Shown here: positions 55,470 to 64,000 of the stretch, in pieces
Layout: the number at the start of each line of letters is the position of its first letter
How positions within the stretch are numbered: the stretch's first letter is position 1
Position numbers and translations under genes: made by a program
Origin: Lentibacillus amyloliquefaciens
GTDB lineage: Bacteria > Bacillota > Bacilli > Bacillales > Amphibacillaceae
Assembly: GCF_001307805.1 (NCBI RefSeq)
Contig: NZ_CP013862.1
Location: forward strand, 2,108,001-2,172,000
Reading direction: 5' to 3'
Length of the DNA: 64,000 nucleotides
Notes under the pieces: model-generated
Seen by the model: the letters and a program-made list of their open reading frames with translations, nothing else
Databases searched by the model: none
What the model was told of the DNA's origin: nothing

Positions 55470-56381
55470 TTAGCGTTCATTTTCTTTTCCAATAAATTTC
55501 TCCGGAACAAAAAATTCAATATGCTGCTGCAGGTTCTCAAATTCACCCGGAAGGAAGCCGCCAAATTCGCCGTCAATGTTCAGCTGCATTTGTTCATCCG
55601 TTTCAACACTGATATGTTGGGCTTGGGTATAGATGATCCGTTTATCTTCCAAATGGGCACCACGGACCGCCAGCGTTGCTATGCGTACAAACTCGGCCAG
55701 ATTCATTTTCTTTAAAATCATCAGATCAAAATAGCCGTCATCAAGACGTGCGTCCGGTGCCAGCTTTTCAAATCCGCCGACTGAGTTGGTGTTGGTTACA
55801 AGAAACAGCATAATATCCTCATCGATAACATTGCCATCATATTCAATCTTTGTGCGTATCGGTTTTAAAGAAGGGAGCATTTCAATGCCTTTGACATAGT
55901 AAGCTAAATGACCAAGCATCGTTTTCAGCTTGCTCGGCACGTCATATGTCAGCTCTGTCAGCTTGCCGCCCCCGGCGATGTTCACAAAATAATGCCCGTT
56001 CACGCGACCGATATCAAGCAGCATTGACTGCCCGTCCAAAATAATATCAACCGCTTTGTCAATATCACGGGGGATGCACAGAGCTCTAGCAAAATCATTC
56101 GTTGTCCCGGTCGGGATAATCCCCAGCTTCGGACGGTGCTCCTGCTCAGCTAATCCGTTAATGACTTCATTAATGGTTCCGTCACCGCCTGCAGCCACTA
56201 CCAGTTCAAAACGCCGTTCAACAGCTGTTTTTGCGGCTTCAGCGGCATCGCCTTCAGCTGTCGTGGCATGTGCTGAGGTTTCAAAACCGGCCACTTCAAG
56301 TCGCTCCAACACACCGGCCAGCTTATTTTTAAACGCTTCCCGTCCTGAAGTCGGGTTATAAATAATACGGGCTTTCTTCAT
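55470..56381 (-). CDS. dgkB: diacylglycerol kinase
   Basis: 303-aa lipid kinase of the DAGK-catalytic family, recycling diacylglycerol to phosphatidic acid during lipoteichoic acid turnover. The ATP-site motif AAGGDGTINEVINGL lies near residue 65, after the N-terminal ARIIYNPTSGRE; also IPTGTTNDFARAL and DARLDDGYFDL. ATG 56381 follows GGGGGAG; the open frame upstream lacks an RBS. Located between gatB and rlmCD as in B. subtilis. Confidence 0.93.
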   Translation of the reverse strand: MKKARIIYNPTSGREAFKNKLAGVLERLEVAGFETSAHATTAEGDAAEAAKTAVERRFELVVAAGGDGTINEVINGLAEQEHRPKLGIIPTGTTNDFARALCIPRDIDKAVDIILDGQSMLLDIGRVNGHYFVNIAGGGKLTELTYDVPSKLKTMLGHLAYYVKGIEMLPSLKPIRTKIEYDGNVIDEDIMLFLVTNTNSVGGFEKLAPDARLDDGYFDLMILKKMNLAEFVRIATLAVRGAHLEDKRIIYTQAQHISVETDEQMQLNIDGEFGGFLPGEFENLQQHIEFFVPEKFIGKENER

Positions 56382-56475
56382 GTTACTCCCCCTCATATCA
56401 CGCCAATCAATTTTGCACCTAACGTCTATCATAGTCTTTTTCGCTCTGATTTAAAAGTCATTAGCCGTAAAATGA

Positions 56476-56504
56476 TGGACTACCGCCATGACCGCAGTAG
56501 TCCA
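56476..56504 (-). terminator. possible terminator of gatCAB
   Basis: TGGACTAC/GTAGTCCA stem with a 13-base loop followed by TCATTTT on the minus strand. Modest T-run. Confidence 0.5.
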
Positions 56505-56578
56505 CCCCTATCTGAATACGCTCAGGAGTATGTGTCATTTTTAATCAAAAATTTACCGTTTCGGATCGTTTCCGACTT

Positions 56579-58009
56579 TTAGCGCTTATCAATCTCCTGC
56601 TGCAAAATCTTATTGACCATCGGCGGGTTAGCCTGGCCTTTTGTTGCCTTCATCACCTGTCCGACAAGGTATTTGATAGCACGGTCCTTCCCGTTTTTAT
56701 AGTCAATAATCGACTGCTCATTTTCATCGAGCACTTTCGTAATGACTTCTGTTAGCTGACCTTCATCGGAAATCTGCACAAGTCCTTTTTCCTTAACGAT
56801 TTTTTCCGGATCGCCGCCGTTTTCAACCAGTTCAGCGAAAACTTTCTTGGCAATCTTGGACGAAATCGTACCGTCTTCAATCAGCTTAATCATTGTTGCC
56901 AGTCCTTCAGGTGTAAGAGCCAGTTCGTTAAGCTCTTTGTAATGCTTGTTCATATAAGCTGATACGTCGCCCATCAGCCAGTTTGATGCCTGTTTAATAT
57001 CGGCGCCATTTTCAACCGCTTCTTCAAAGAAATCGGACATTTCCTTGGAGTTTGTTAAAACAGCGGCATCATACTCTGGGAGCTCCAGCTCATCAATATA
57101 GCGCTCTTTGCGGGCATCCGGCAATTCGGGAATTTCCTGACCGATGCGTTCTTTCCATTCCTCATCGATGTACAATGGCACGAGGTCCGGCTCAGGGAAA
57201 TAACGATAGTCGTCCGACCCTTCTTTAACGCGCATCAGGATCGTTTCTTTTGTTTTTTCATCGTACCGGCGTGTTTCCTGCAAGATTTCGCCGCCTGACA
57301 TCAGTTCTTTCTCCTGGCGTTTTTCTTCAAATTCCAGACCTTTTTGCACAAATGAGAAGGAATTAAGGTTTTTCAGTTCTGTCTTAACGCCGAATTCCTC
57401 CTGTCCGATTGGGCGAATCGATAAGTTGGCGTCACACCTTAGGGAGCCTTCTTCCATTTTACAATCGGAAACTCCGGTATATTGGATGATGTTTTTCAAT
57501 TTTTCCAAGTAAGCATACGCTTCTTCCGGTGACTGCATATCCGGTTCAGATACGATTTCAATTAGCGGTGTCCCCTGCCGGTTATAGTCAACCAGGGAAT
57601 AGCCGTCATCCTGGTGGGTCAGCTTTCCGGCATCTTCTTCCAGGTGAAGCCTTGTAATGCCGATACGTTTTTTCTCACCGTTTACTTCAATTTCAATCCA
57701 GCCATTTTCACCGATTGGCTGATCAAACTGGGAAATCTGATATGCTTTCGGATTGTCCGGATAAAAGTAATTTTTCCGGTCGAATTTTGTGTCTGTTGCG
57801 ATATCACAGTTGAGTGCCAAAGCAGCTTTCATCGCAAAATTGACCGCTTCTTCGTTCAGCACCGGCAGGACACCCGGATAACCGAGGTCAATCGGGTTGA
57901 CGTTTGTGTTCGGTTCATCGCCAAATGCGTTGGGACTCGGACTGAAAATTTTCGAATCTGTCTTCAGTTCAACGTGTACCTCAAGACCGATAATCGTTTC
58001 AAAGTTCAT
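56579..58009 (-). CDS. gatB: Asp-tRNA(Asn)/Glu-tRNA(Gln) amidotransferase subunit B
   Basis: 476-aa subunit that binds the misacylated tRNA and phosphorylates its side chain. [10 protein letters not shown] at the N-terminus; [27 protein letters not shown] and [17 protein letters not shown] are classic GatB signatures; the C-terminal 140 residues are a YqeY-like tRNA-binding domain ending [16 protein letters not shown]. Overlaps gatA at 58009. Confidence 0.97.
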   Translation of the reverse strand: MNFETIIGLEVHVELKTDSKIFSPSPNAFGDEPNTNVNPIDLGYPGVLPVLNEEAVNFAMKAALALNCDIATDTKFDRKNYFYPDNPKAYQISQFDQPIGENGWIEIEVNGEKKRIGITRLHLEEDAGKLTHQDDGYSLVDYNRQGTPLIEIVSEPDMQSPEEAYAYLEKLKNIIQYTGVSDCKMEEGSLRCDANLSIRPIGQEEFGVKTELKNLNSFSFVQKGLEFEEKRQEKELMSGGEILQETRRYDEKTKETILMRVKEGSDDYRYFPEPDLVPLYIDEEWKERIGQEIPELPDARKERYIDELELPEYDAAVLTNSKEMSDFFEEAVENGADIKQASNWLMGDVSAYMNKHYKELNELALTPEGLATMIKLIEDGTISSKIAKKVFAELVENGGDPEKIVKEKGLVQISDEGQLTEVITKVLDENEQSIIDYKNGKDRAIKYLVGQVMKATKGQANPPMVNKILQQEIDKR

Positions 58010-59475
58010 TATTTGACACCTCCCAATAGAGGACGTTGTTTGTGGTGGTCTGTTGCTTGCTCATAAGCGTGTGCCGTACGATAGACCGTACTTTCATCAA
58101 ACGGTTTTCCGATGATTTGCAGTCCAATTGGCAAACCGGCTTCGGAAAAACCGCACGGAACGGAAATCCCCGGAACACCGGCAAGGTTGACCGGAATGGT
58201 TAAAATATCGTTCGCATACATTGTCAAAGGATCATCAACGTTTTCTCCGATTTTAAATGCAGGTGTCGGTGCAGTCGGTCCGATAATTACGTCATAATCC
58301 TTTAGAATATTATCAAAGTCATTCTTAATTAATGTCCGTACTTTTTGGGCCTTTTTATAGTAAGCATCATAGTAGCCGGAGCTCAGTGCAAATGTACCGA
58401 GCATGATGCGGCGTTTGACTTCATCCCCGAATCCTTCACTGCGGGAGTGCGTGTACATATCCATCATGTTCGTTGCATTATCCGAACGTACCCCGTAGCG
58501 GACACCGTCAAAGCGAGCCAGGTTGGCGGACGCTTCCGAGGATGCCAGCAAGTAATAAGCGGCCACGGCATATTTGGAATGCGGCAGGGAAACTTCTTCC
58601 CATTCAGCCCCGAGTTCCTTATATTTGTTCAGGGCACTTATAACCGCTTCTTTCACCTCAGGTGCCACTCCTTCAGCAAGGTATTCCTTTGGCACGGCGA
58701 TTTTCATGCCTTTGACATCGCCTGTCAGTGCATCGGTATATGACGGAACATCCACATCAGCACTGGTGGAGTCCATTTTGTCATGACCTGAAATAACCTC
58801 AAGCACTCGTGCGTTGTCTTCAACACTTCTTGTGATCGGGCCGATTTGGTCAAGGGATGACGCGAACGCGACAAGTCCAAAGCGCGAAACCCGCCCATAT
58901 GTCGGCTTCATCCCAACAACACCGCAGAACGATGCCGGCTGACGGATTGACCCGCCCGTATCAGAGCCGAGAGAGAAAAGAACTTCACCAGCTGCAACAG
59001 CGGCTGCTGATCCGCCGCTGGAGCCGCCCGGCACATGGTCCGTATTCCACGGGTTGCGAGTTGATTTATAGCTCGAATTTTCCGTTGATGACCCCATCGC
59101 GAATTCGTCCATATTCAGTTTACCGACAGATACCATTTTTTCCGCATTTAATTTTTCAATGGCTGTGGCATTATACAACGGATCATCGAAATTCTTCAGA
59201 AACTGGCTTCCGCATGTCGTCCTGATGCCTTTCGTGACAATGTTATCTTTAATGCCTGCCGGGAGAGCAAATAATCGTGCATTTTCATCCGGGGCGGCAT
59301 CTAATTGTTTCGCCTGATTGCGTGCTTGTTCTTCGTCTAGTGTCAAAAACGCCTGAACCTGCTCATCGACCTCATGAATACGATCGAATGATGCATCAAC
59401 CAGGTCTTCAGCTGAAATTTCTTTTCTATGTAACATCTCTTCCAATTGTTTTATGCTGTGGTCAAATAATGACAT
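58009..59475 (-). CDS. gatA: Asp-tRNA(Asn)/Glu-tRNA(Gln) amidotransferase subunit A
   Basis: 488-aa glutaminase subunit of the amidase-signature family. The Ser-cisSer-Lys triad is visible: K76 (AGIKDNI), S152 ([16 protein letters not shown]) and S176 ([12 protein letters not shown]). It releases ammonia from glutamine for GatB. Normal length; 12 bp after gatC. Confidence 0.97.
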   Translation of the reverse strand: MSLFDHSIKQLEEMLHRKEISAEDLVDASFDRIHEVDEQVQAFLTLDEEQARNQAKQLDAAPDENARLFALPAGIKDNIVTKGIRTTCGSQFLKNFDDPLYNATAIEKLNAEKMVSVGKLNMDEFAMGSSTENSSYKSTRNPWNTDHVPGGSSGGSAAAVAAGEVLFSLGSDTGGSIRQPASFCGVVGMKPTYGRVSRFGLVAFASSLDQIGPITRSVEDNARVLEVISGHDKMDSTSADVDVPSYTDALTGDVKGMKIAVPKEYLAEGVAPEVKEAVISALNKYKELGAEWEEVSLPHSKYAVAAYYLLASSEASANLARFDGVRYGVRSDNATNMMDMYTHSRSEGFGDEVKRRIMLGTFALSSGYYDAYYKKAQKVRTLIKNDFDNILKDYDVIIGPTAPTPAFKIGENVDDPLTMYANDILTIPVNLAGVPGISVPCGFSEAGLPIGLQIIGKPFDESTVYRTAHAYEQATDHHKQRPLLGGVK

Positions 59476-59487
59476 GCTTTTCCCTCC

Positions 59488-59778
59488 TTACTCCAGAATT
59501 GACGGTACACGATAATAGCCATCCTGCGTGTCCGGTGCATTCTTCAACGCTTCGTCTTTTGTAATCCATTCTTTTGGCTCATCTTCACGCAAGACATTTT
59601 TCAAGTCGAGAACGTGTGTGGTCGGCTCAACATTCTCTGTATCCAATTCATTTAATTGCTCAGCGTATTCGATAATGGAACTCAGGTGCTGCGTAAACAT
59701 ATCAGCTTCTTCCTCCGTAATGGCAAGACGGGCTAAACCGGCAACATGTTTGACCTGTTCCTTTGAAATATCGGCCAT
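59488..59778 (-). CDS. gatC: Asp-tRNA(Asn)/Glu-tRNA(Gln) amidotransferase subunit C
   Basis: 96-aa scaffold wrapping GatA and GatB. Typical [19 protein letters not shown] near residue 12, and the C-terminal [23 protein letters not shown] 59778 follows GGAGGTG with 7-base spacing; an ATG five codons upstream overlaps the RBS. First gene of gatCAB. Confidence 0.95.
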   Translation of the reverse strand: MADISKEQVKHVAGLARLAITEEEADMFTQHLSSIIEYAEQLNELDTENVEPTTHVLDLKNVLREDEPKEWITKDEALKNAPDTQDGYYRVPSILE

Positions 59779-59930
59779 GCTGGACACCTCCATAGAAATA
59801 ATTTATCTTACTTTCATTATGCTTAACGTTAGTTAAAGACACTACTGATAATAGCAGAATTCGCTCGGCTAAAGCAAATAAAGCAATGCATCGATAAACT
59901 CCGGATTCAGCGCATGGAAAAGGCCTGGTA

Positions 59931-59968
59931 AAAAAAAGCCACTCACCCCTGAAACAGGGGAAGTGGCT
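59931..59968 (-). terminator. terminator of opuE-like gene
   Basis: AGCCACTTCCCCTG/CAGGGGTGAGTGGCT long stem (one bulge) with a 3-base loop, then eight T on the minus strand. Confidence 0.9.
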
Positions 59969-59983
59969 TTCGACTATGAAACA

Positions 59984-61507
59984 TTAATATGTGTTTAACT
60001 TTTCCATTGCCTCATCGTATTCTTCTTCAATTTCTGCTTTCGGCTGCTGCGACAGGCTGACTACTATAGCAATGATCAGGTTAAGCAAAAATCCGGGTAC
60101 AATTTCATATAAGTCGAAAATCCCGCCTGAAAGGAATTCACCCCAAATGATTACTGTTACTGCACCTGCCAGAATACCCGCAAATGCACCATTTCGGGTA
60201 AATCGTTTCCAGAACAAGGCCAAAAGAATTGTCGGACCAAATGCAGCTCCGAATCCTGCCCACGCATAACTGACCAAGTTTAGTACACTGCTCTCCGGAT
60301 TCGTCGCAATAGAGGCAGCAATCAATGCAATGACAAGTGTCGCAATCCGGCCGACCCAAACCAGTTCTTTTTCCCCTGCTTCTTTTTTGAGAATCGCTTT
60401 ATAAAAATCTTCAGCAATCGCCGAGGAGGAAACAAGCAACTGAGAGTCAACTGTACTCATAATGGTGGCAAGAATAGCAGCCAGAAGTACCCCGGCAATT
60501 ACCGGATGGAATAACAGCTGGGAAAAGGCAATAAAAATCTTTTCAGGATCCTCAAGCATCTGGATGCCGTTTTCCGTAATGACTGAGATGCCAAACTGAC
60601 TCAAAACATTCACATCTTGAGTGCTGATGAATGCCAGCCCAACAAAACCTGTAAAAATCGCACCATACAGACCAAGTATCATCCAAGTTGTACCGATAAA
60701 ACGGGCCATTGGAACATCCTTTGGCGATCTGAGCGCCATAAACCGGACAATGATATGCGGCTGCCCGAAATAACCCAGACCCCAGGCAACCGATGAAATA
60801 ATGGCCATTAGCCCGACACCTTCAACCATGTTCAAGTGTGTCGCATCAATTTCCCCAACTGCCTGGACAGCAGCGTCCCAACCGCCCATCTCATTAAGGG
60901 CAACAATCGGCACTGCAATCAGTGCCACAAACATCAGTAATCCCTGCACGAAATCCGTCCAGGCTACCGCAAGAAAACCGCCCAAAAGCGTATATGAAAC
61001 AATAAAGACTGTTCCGATCCATAAGGCGGTCTGATACTCAAGCCCAAACGATGCTTCGAACAATTTTGCGCCCGCCACCATTCCGGATGATGTATAAAAC
61101 GTGAAAAACAATAAAATAACGAGTGCTGAAATAACCCTTAAAATATGTGAGTTATCTTTAAAACGATTTTCCAAAAAGTCCGGAATTGTAATAGAATTAT
61201 TCGAAACCTCTGTATAAACACGCAAGCGTTTGGCAACAAACTGCCAATTCAAATAAGCCCCGATTGAAAGACCAATTGCCATCCATGCTTCAGCAAGACC
61301 GGCAGCATAAACGGCACCCGGCAGCCCCAGGATAAGCCACCCGCTCATATCGGAAGCACCGGCACTGAGTGCAGCAACTGCAGGACCTAATTTACGCCCG
61401 CCAAGAACGTAGTCTGAAAGGTTGTTCGTCATGCGATACATGATAATACCGATGACGAGCATGCCGGTAAGATAGACAATAAACGTTATAAGCGTAGCCG
61501 TATCCAT
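59984..61507 (-). CDS. opuE: sodium/proline symporter (OpuE/PutP)
   Basis: 507-aa sodium:solute symporter with about 13 helices. Family motifs: YVLGGRKLGPAVAALSAGASDMSGWLILG (residues about 33-62), TFYTSSGMVAGAKLF, WGLGYFGQPHIIVRFMA and the sodium-site region AAILATIMSTVDSQLLVSSSAI. In B. subtilis the osmoregulated proline importer OpuE sits next to gatCAB, so the same role is expected here. The start codon abuts the stop of a 35-aa ORF that contains its RBS. Confidence 0.93.
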   Translation of the reverse strand: MDTATLITFIVYLTGMLVIGIIMYRMTNNLSDYVLGGRKLGPAVAALSAGASDMSGWLILGLPGAVYAAGLAEAWMAIGLSIGAYLNWQFVAKRLRVYTEVSNNSITIPDFLENRFKDNSHILRVISALVILLFFTFYTSSGMVAGAKLFEASFGLEYQTALWIGTVFIVSYTLLGGFLAVAWTDFVQGLLMFVALIAVPIVALNEMGGWDAAVQAVGEIDATHLNMVEGVGLMAIISSVAWGLGYFGQPHIIVRFMALRSPKDVPMARFIGTTWMILGLYGAIFTGFVGLAFISTQDVNVLSQFGISVITENGIQMLEDPEKIFIAFSQLLFHPVIAGVLLAAILATIMSTVDSQLLVSSSAIAEDFYKAILKKEAGEKELVWVGRIATLVIALIAASIATNPESSVLNLVSYAWAGFGAAFGPTILLALFWKRFTRNGAFAGILAGAVTVIIWGEFLSGGIFDLYEIVPGFLLNLIIAIVVSLSQQPKAEIEEEYDEAMEKLNTY

Positions 61508-61615
61508 TTATTTACCTCTCCCTTCTGTAAACAATGTAATAATGGAAGAGAGTATTACCAATGGCATTGGAATAAACATCCATAGCCATGTCACCCCCGA
61601 GATAGTATACTCCAT
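61508..61615 (-). CDS. 35-aa symporter small accessory protein
   Basis: ATG 61615 lies after GAGGTGATC. The 35-residue product begins MEYTISGVTWLWMF, has one hydrophobic helix (about residues 7-29) and a short charged tail TEGRGK. Its stop codon touches the opuE start codon, so the two must be translated as a coupled pair. Short membrane ORFs in this place are known next to SSS-family symporters. It probably assists assembly or activity of the symporter. Confidence 0.82.
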   Translation of the reverse strand: MEYTISGVTWLWMFIPMPLVILSSIITLFTEGRGK

Positions 61616-61647
61616 CGCGATCACCTCTTTTTTGAATATTTGTACTT

Positions 61648-61656
61648 ATTATACCA
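61648..61656 (-). promoter_or_regulatory. extended -10 promoter of opuE
   Basis: TGGTATAAT on the minus strand, no good -35 box. It lies 33 bp before the 35-aa ORF. Confidence 0.5.
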
Positions 61657-61785
61657 TACGCTCATACATGAAATATTATCATAACATTCCCTGCAAAGCT
61701 TAGAAAAACTCAGGCCTAGTCTCGTCTTATAGTGAGTGTCGAAGTTTTTCTTATAAGGTCAACCATTATATCACTTTCTGACGTT

Positions 61786-61824
61786 AAAAAAAGGCCTGAA
61801 ACGGCTTTCCACACCGTCTCAGGC
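61786..61824 (-). terminator. terminator of nprR-like/peptide transcript
   Basis: GCCTGAGACGG/CCGTTTCAGGC 11-bp stem with a 9-base loop, then CTTTTTTT on the minus strand. Confidence 0.85.
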
Positions 61825-61879
61825 ATTATCATCATAAAGTAATAGGGTAAATAATACTAATCTTCCTGATCAAACTGGA

Positions 61880-62020
61880 TTAAAAGTTACTAACATCCTT
61901 ACCGACAGAAAGAATTCTAGGTTCCAGTTCCATTGCGTTGTCAGCTGGTGCTTCCTGCACTGCTGAAAAACCTGCTACAAGCAGAGCTCCAAATGCAACA
62001 GTTGCCACTAGTTTTTTCAT
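61880..62020 (-). CDS. 46-aa secreted peptide precursor, candidate NprX/PapR-like signal
   Basis: ATG 62020 follows AAGGGGGGATC, 14 bp after the stop of the NprR-like regulator. The product starts MKKLVATVAFGALLVAGFSA, a Sec signal peptide with possible cleavage after A-P-A (residue 26), then about 20 residues ending RILSVGKDVSNF. Size, export signal and position directly after an RRNPP receptor match NprX, PapR and Phr precursors, whose C-terminal parts are processed to 5-8-residue signals and re-imported. Confidence 0.75.
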   Translation of the reverse strand: MKKLVATVAFGALLVAGFSAVQEAPADNAMELEPRILSVGKDVSNF

Positions 62021-62034
62021 ATTGATCCCCCCTT

Positions 62035-63303
62035 TTAAAGGCTAATGAGTTCTTCATAAGTATTGTTAGCCAGTTTATAATATTTAACAGATTCTTTATA
62101 TCTGTTAATCGCTTCAAAATGATCCGCCAACATATTGGCGTAAATCACCAAGTTGGCATAGTCCTTATGTTTCTGCAAATAAGGTATAAACCTATCAATA
62201 ACCAGGGACTCGAATTTTTCAGCTTCCTGATTGATTGCGTAATTATAAGTATGCATAATGTAATAGAATAATTGATACCTCTCCTGATCTTCAGCATCTT
62301 CCAGCAGTTTCATGCTCATGTCAGCCATATCCTGCGCTCTATCAAACTCTTGTATATTGTAATATTCTTTAACCAAAGAGGTTGTTGCTGTTAAGCGCTC
62401 CAGAAACATTAATTCCGGTTCGTTCACTATCTCCTCATAATTTGCAATAGCCTTTTCGTTCTCACCGATTGTTGAGTAAAGATAGCCTAAATTTTGATTC
62501 GTCAATTGAATAATTTGCTTGCTCTGTTTCAATTCACCCAAATGTTTAGCAAGGTTATAGTTTTTGATTGCCTTATCATGCATCTTGATTCTGCGATAGG
62601 AGATGCCAAGCAAAATATGGCATTCAGCACAGCGGCTGAAATTGTATGTCGTCCGGAAAATAGAAATTGCTTTTTCAGCATATTCAATCGCTTCAAGAGT
62701 ATTCCGAAGTTTACTGTGCGTTACAGCAATGGTGTACTGTAAATCAGCAATTTCTTCTTCGGATAAATCTATTTGATTCAGTTTTTCTTCCGCTATATTA
62801 TATAAGCGCAAAGCAAGATCAAAATCAGAAGCCACAGAATTGTAGTTTCCTTTGAACTTATACCAGTAAAACTGATGCAAGGTGTCAAAGGTGCCAGTCA
62901 TTTCGGTTAGTTTATTAATCTGGCTTAACGCCTTCTCCATTTCACCAATAACCAAAAAGTACCTGACCTTGTGAACCTCAAACATGGCCAGACTGTCAGC
63001 AGAAGGATTATCATACATAAGCTGGTTCAATTCCTGATACTTTTGAATGATGTCTTCAGTGTCATATTCCGAAGACAGCATATCGAACCATTCCTGGCAC
63101 TTTTCTCTGATAACTTCATCGGTTTCATTTACCAGCTGAATTCCCAGCTTGGTGCATAACAAGCTTATAACACTAGGGCTTGCCTCCGTTTTTTCATTTT
63201 CAATTTTGGATAGATAGGCACTTGAGACAATTCCTTCAGCCAGTTCTGCCTGGGTCATTTCCTGTTGAATTCTGTGCAGTTTGATATAAGGCCCAATTTC
63301 CAT
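62035..63303 (-). CDS. NprR-like quorum-sensing regulator (HTH + TPR, RRNPP family)
   Basis: 422 aa, the size of NprR. An N-terminal XRE-type HTH (residues about 4-60, RIQQEMTQAELAEGIVSSAYLSKIENEK) is followed by some nine TPR helices pairs to the C-terminus (for example YAEKAISIFRTTYNFSRCAE, AIKNYNLAKHL, AIANYEEIV). Such proteins bind imported peptides in the TPR groove and switch DNA binding. ATG 63303 follows AAGGTAGGT; the open frame upstream to 63555 covers the promoter region. Followed by its candidate peptide gene. Confidence 0.85.
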   Translation of the reverse strand: MEIGPYIKLHRIQQEMTQAELAEGIVSSAYLSKIENEKTEASPSVISLLCTKLGIQLVNETDEVIREKCQEWFDMLSSEYDTEDIIQKYQELNQLMYDNPSADSLAMFEVHKVRYFLVIGEMEKALSQINKLTEMTGTFDTLHQFYWYKFKGNYNSVASDFDLALRLYNIAEEKLNQIDLSEEEIADLQYTIAVTHSKLRNTLEAIEYAEKAISIFRTTYNFSRCAECHILLGISYRRIKMHDKAIKNYNLAKHLGELKQSKQIIQLTNQNLGYLYSTIGENEKAIANYEEIVNEPELMFLERLTATTSLVKEYYNIQEFDRAQDMADMSMKLLEDAEDQERYQLFYYIMHTYNYAINQEAEKFESLVIDRFIPYLQKHKDYANLVIYANMLADHFEAINRYKESVKYYKLANNTYEELISL

Positions 63304-63438
63304 CTTTTTACCTACCTTATCAGCTGAATATTTGAATGATTTTCCTTTTCTCCTATATTTATATAATAACATAAATTCCAAAAATTCATATTGGGAAAGT
63401 TGATGGGCAAAAACACTAATAAAACCACTTTCAACTTG

Positions 63439-63466
63439 CCAACTTTCCTGAAATGAGGAAAGTTGG
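63439..63466. promoter_or_regulatory. palindrome, candidate operator for the NprR-like protein
   Basis: CCAACTTTCCT/AGGAAAGTTGG, 11-bp perfect arms with a 6-bp spacer, between the camS terminator and the regulator gene. A half-site GGGAAAGTTGA recurs at 63394-63404. The spacing suggests binding by a dimeric HTH protein. Confidence 0.55.
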
Positions 63467-63468
63467 TT

Positions 63469-63509
63469 AAAAAACCCCTTTTCCCGGATCTTTAAAATCG
63501 GAAAAAGGG
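63469..63509 (-). terminator. terminator of camS
   Basis: CCCTTTTTCC pairs with GGGAAAAGGGG around a ~14-base loop, followed by TTTTTT on the minus strand. Confidence 0.7.
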
Positions 63510-63555
63510 ATTGATATCCATTTTGGGTATATTGACTTAATACAAATTTCATCAA

Positions 63556-64000
63556 TCAGGAATCAAACACCTGGACATTTACTTCGCTGCTGCCCGCTTC
63601 CCGGAAGATGATACTCTCCAGCTTCTCGCTTGAAGTGATTTTCACTTCAAGATCATAGTAATCCTGGAACATTTCCTCAACCAGTCCGTACGTATATTGC
63701 GTAAAACCGAGCACTTCACCTTCACTGTAAAATTCAATTGGAATCTCCAATGTCAGTTGCTGTAATTCTTCATCAATATAAAAACCTTCACCGACTACTC
63801 CCACATAATTCGGGAAATATTCTTCAATACGCGAACTGAAGTTTTGCACTAATTGCTGTGTATCATAGTATTTTTCTTCGCCTTCATCTGATGGAAACAG
63901 AATATTTTCTTCGTTAACCGTCTCCCATTCGTCAATTGATGCCTGTCCGCTTTCAATCGCTGTCTTGGCGACAAAGTTCCCGGGCACAGGTGAGCCCTGA
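63556..64000 (-). CDS. camS: CamS family sex-pheromone lipoprotein, C-terminal part (5' end outside window)
   Basis: The frame is open to the right edge, so the N-terminal signal peptide and first half are missing. The 148 visible codons (NFVAKTAIESGQASIDEW, YFPNYVGVVGEGFYIDEELQ, LTLEIPIEFYSEGEVLGFTQ, YYDLEVKITSSEKLE) match the end of CamS/YerH proteins. YerH lies close to opuE and gatCAB in B. subtilis. The cellular role is not settled; the family name comes from the enterococcal cAM373 pheromone precursor. Confidence 0.82.
   Translation of the reverse strand, partial: QGSPVPGNFVAKTAIESGQASIDEWETVNEENILFPSDEGEEKYYDTQQLVQNFSSRIEEYFPNYVGVVGEGFYIDEELQQLTLEIPIEFYSEGEVLGFTQYTYGLVEEMFQDYYDLEVKITSSEKLESIIFREAGSSEVNVQVFDS

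Noticed and set aside
63304..63555. 84-codon N-terminal extension of the NprR-like protein
   Set aside because: The region holds the camS terminator and an operator-like palindrome; ATG 63303 has a suitable RBS and gives the typical family start and length.

Overview
The window looks like a chromosomal segment of a low-GC, Gram-positive, moderately halophilic member of the Bacillaceae (Lentibacillus/Virgibacillus/Oceanobacillus type). The evidence is the block camS - opuE - gatCAB - dgkB - rlmCD, whose order matches Bacillus subtilis; strong AAGGAGG ribosome binding sites; FMN and SAM riboswitches; cre sites; and osmoadaptation genes (OpuE-like symporter, GbsR-like regulator, OpuAC-like binding protein). 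Nearly all genes lie on the minus strand. The exceptions are an IS21-type element, a P1-family peptidase and several plus-strand fragments of mobile-element genes. I saw no rRNA, tRNA or CRISPR array.

Layout. 1-1.55 kb: 3'-truncated ABC-F protein (YfmR/Uup type) and a possible small membrane protein. 1.8-5.7 kb: riboflavin operon ribD-ribE-ribBA-ribH behind a promoter, FMN riboswitch and terminator. 6-17 kb: a catabolic operon for a rare ketose or pentose (DeoR regulator, AlsE-like epimerase, ribokinase-family kinase, complete ABC transporter, TIM-barrel ketose 3-epimerase, AraD, AraB) with a promoter and a cre. 17-23.1 kb: a plastic zone with a transposase pseudogene, a truncated gene, an apparently intact IS21-family element with a 5-bp target duplication, an SDR pseudogene, mqo and an IS701-type remnant. 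23.1-30.7 kb: L-rhamnose cluster (deoR, rhaEW, rhaA, rhaB, MFS transporter, rhaM) with a promoter and a cre overlapping the predicted start. 30.9-31.7 kb: decayed tyrosine integrase. 31.8-35 kb: ccdA, a ResA-like thioredoxin protein and an OmpR/HK two-component pair. 35-40 kb: membrane protein, P1 peptidase, channel-like protein, two GNATs, heme O synthase. 40-44 kb: gbsR - cysteine hydrolase - opuAC operon and a YeeE/TsuA-type sulfur transporter. 44.3-53.8 kb: dihydrouridine synthase, then siroheme synthesis and sulfite reduction (hemD, sirC, sirB, sumT, cysI, cysJ) and cysH behind a SAM riboswitch. 53.9-64 kb: rlmCD, dgkB, gatBAC, opuE with a 35-aa accessory ORF, an NprR-like regulator with a 46-aa secreted-peptide ORF, and the 3' end of camS.

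How the genes work together. SumT, SirC and SirB make the siroheme that CysI needs, and CysJ supplies electrons. CysH sits upstream under SAM control. The two sugar clusters each carry a DeoR repressor and a predicted CcpA site. OpuE, GbsR and OpuAC fit a salt-adapted lifestyle.

Most notable: (i) a dispersed hairpin family whose stems differ between copies yet stay paired, always just 3' of minus-strand genes; (ii) a second family of 21-bp-period CTAYAGCG units, also at gene 3' ends; (iii) an NprR-like receptor with a candidate peptide precursor inserted into the camS-opuE junction; (iv) araB/araD without araA, with two different epimerases; (v) the gbsR-hydrolase-opuAC operon.
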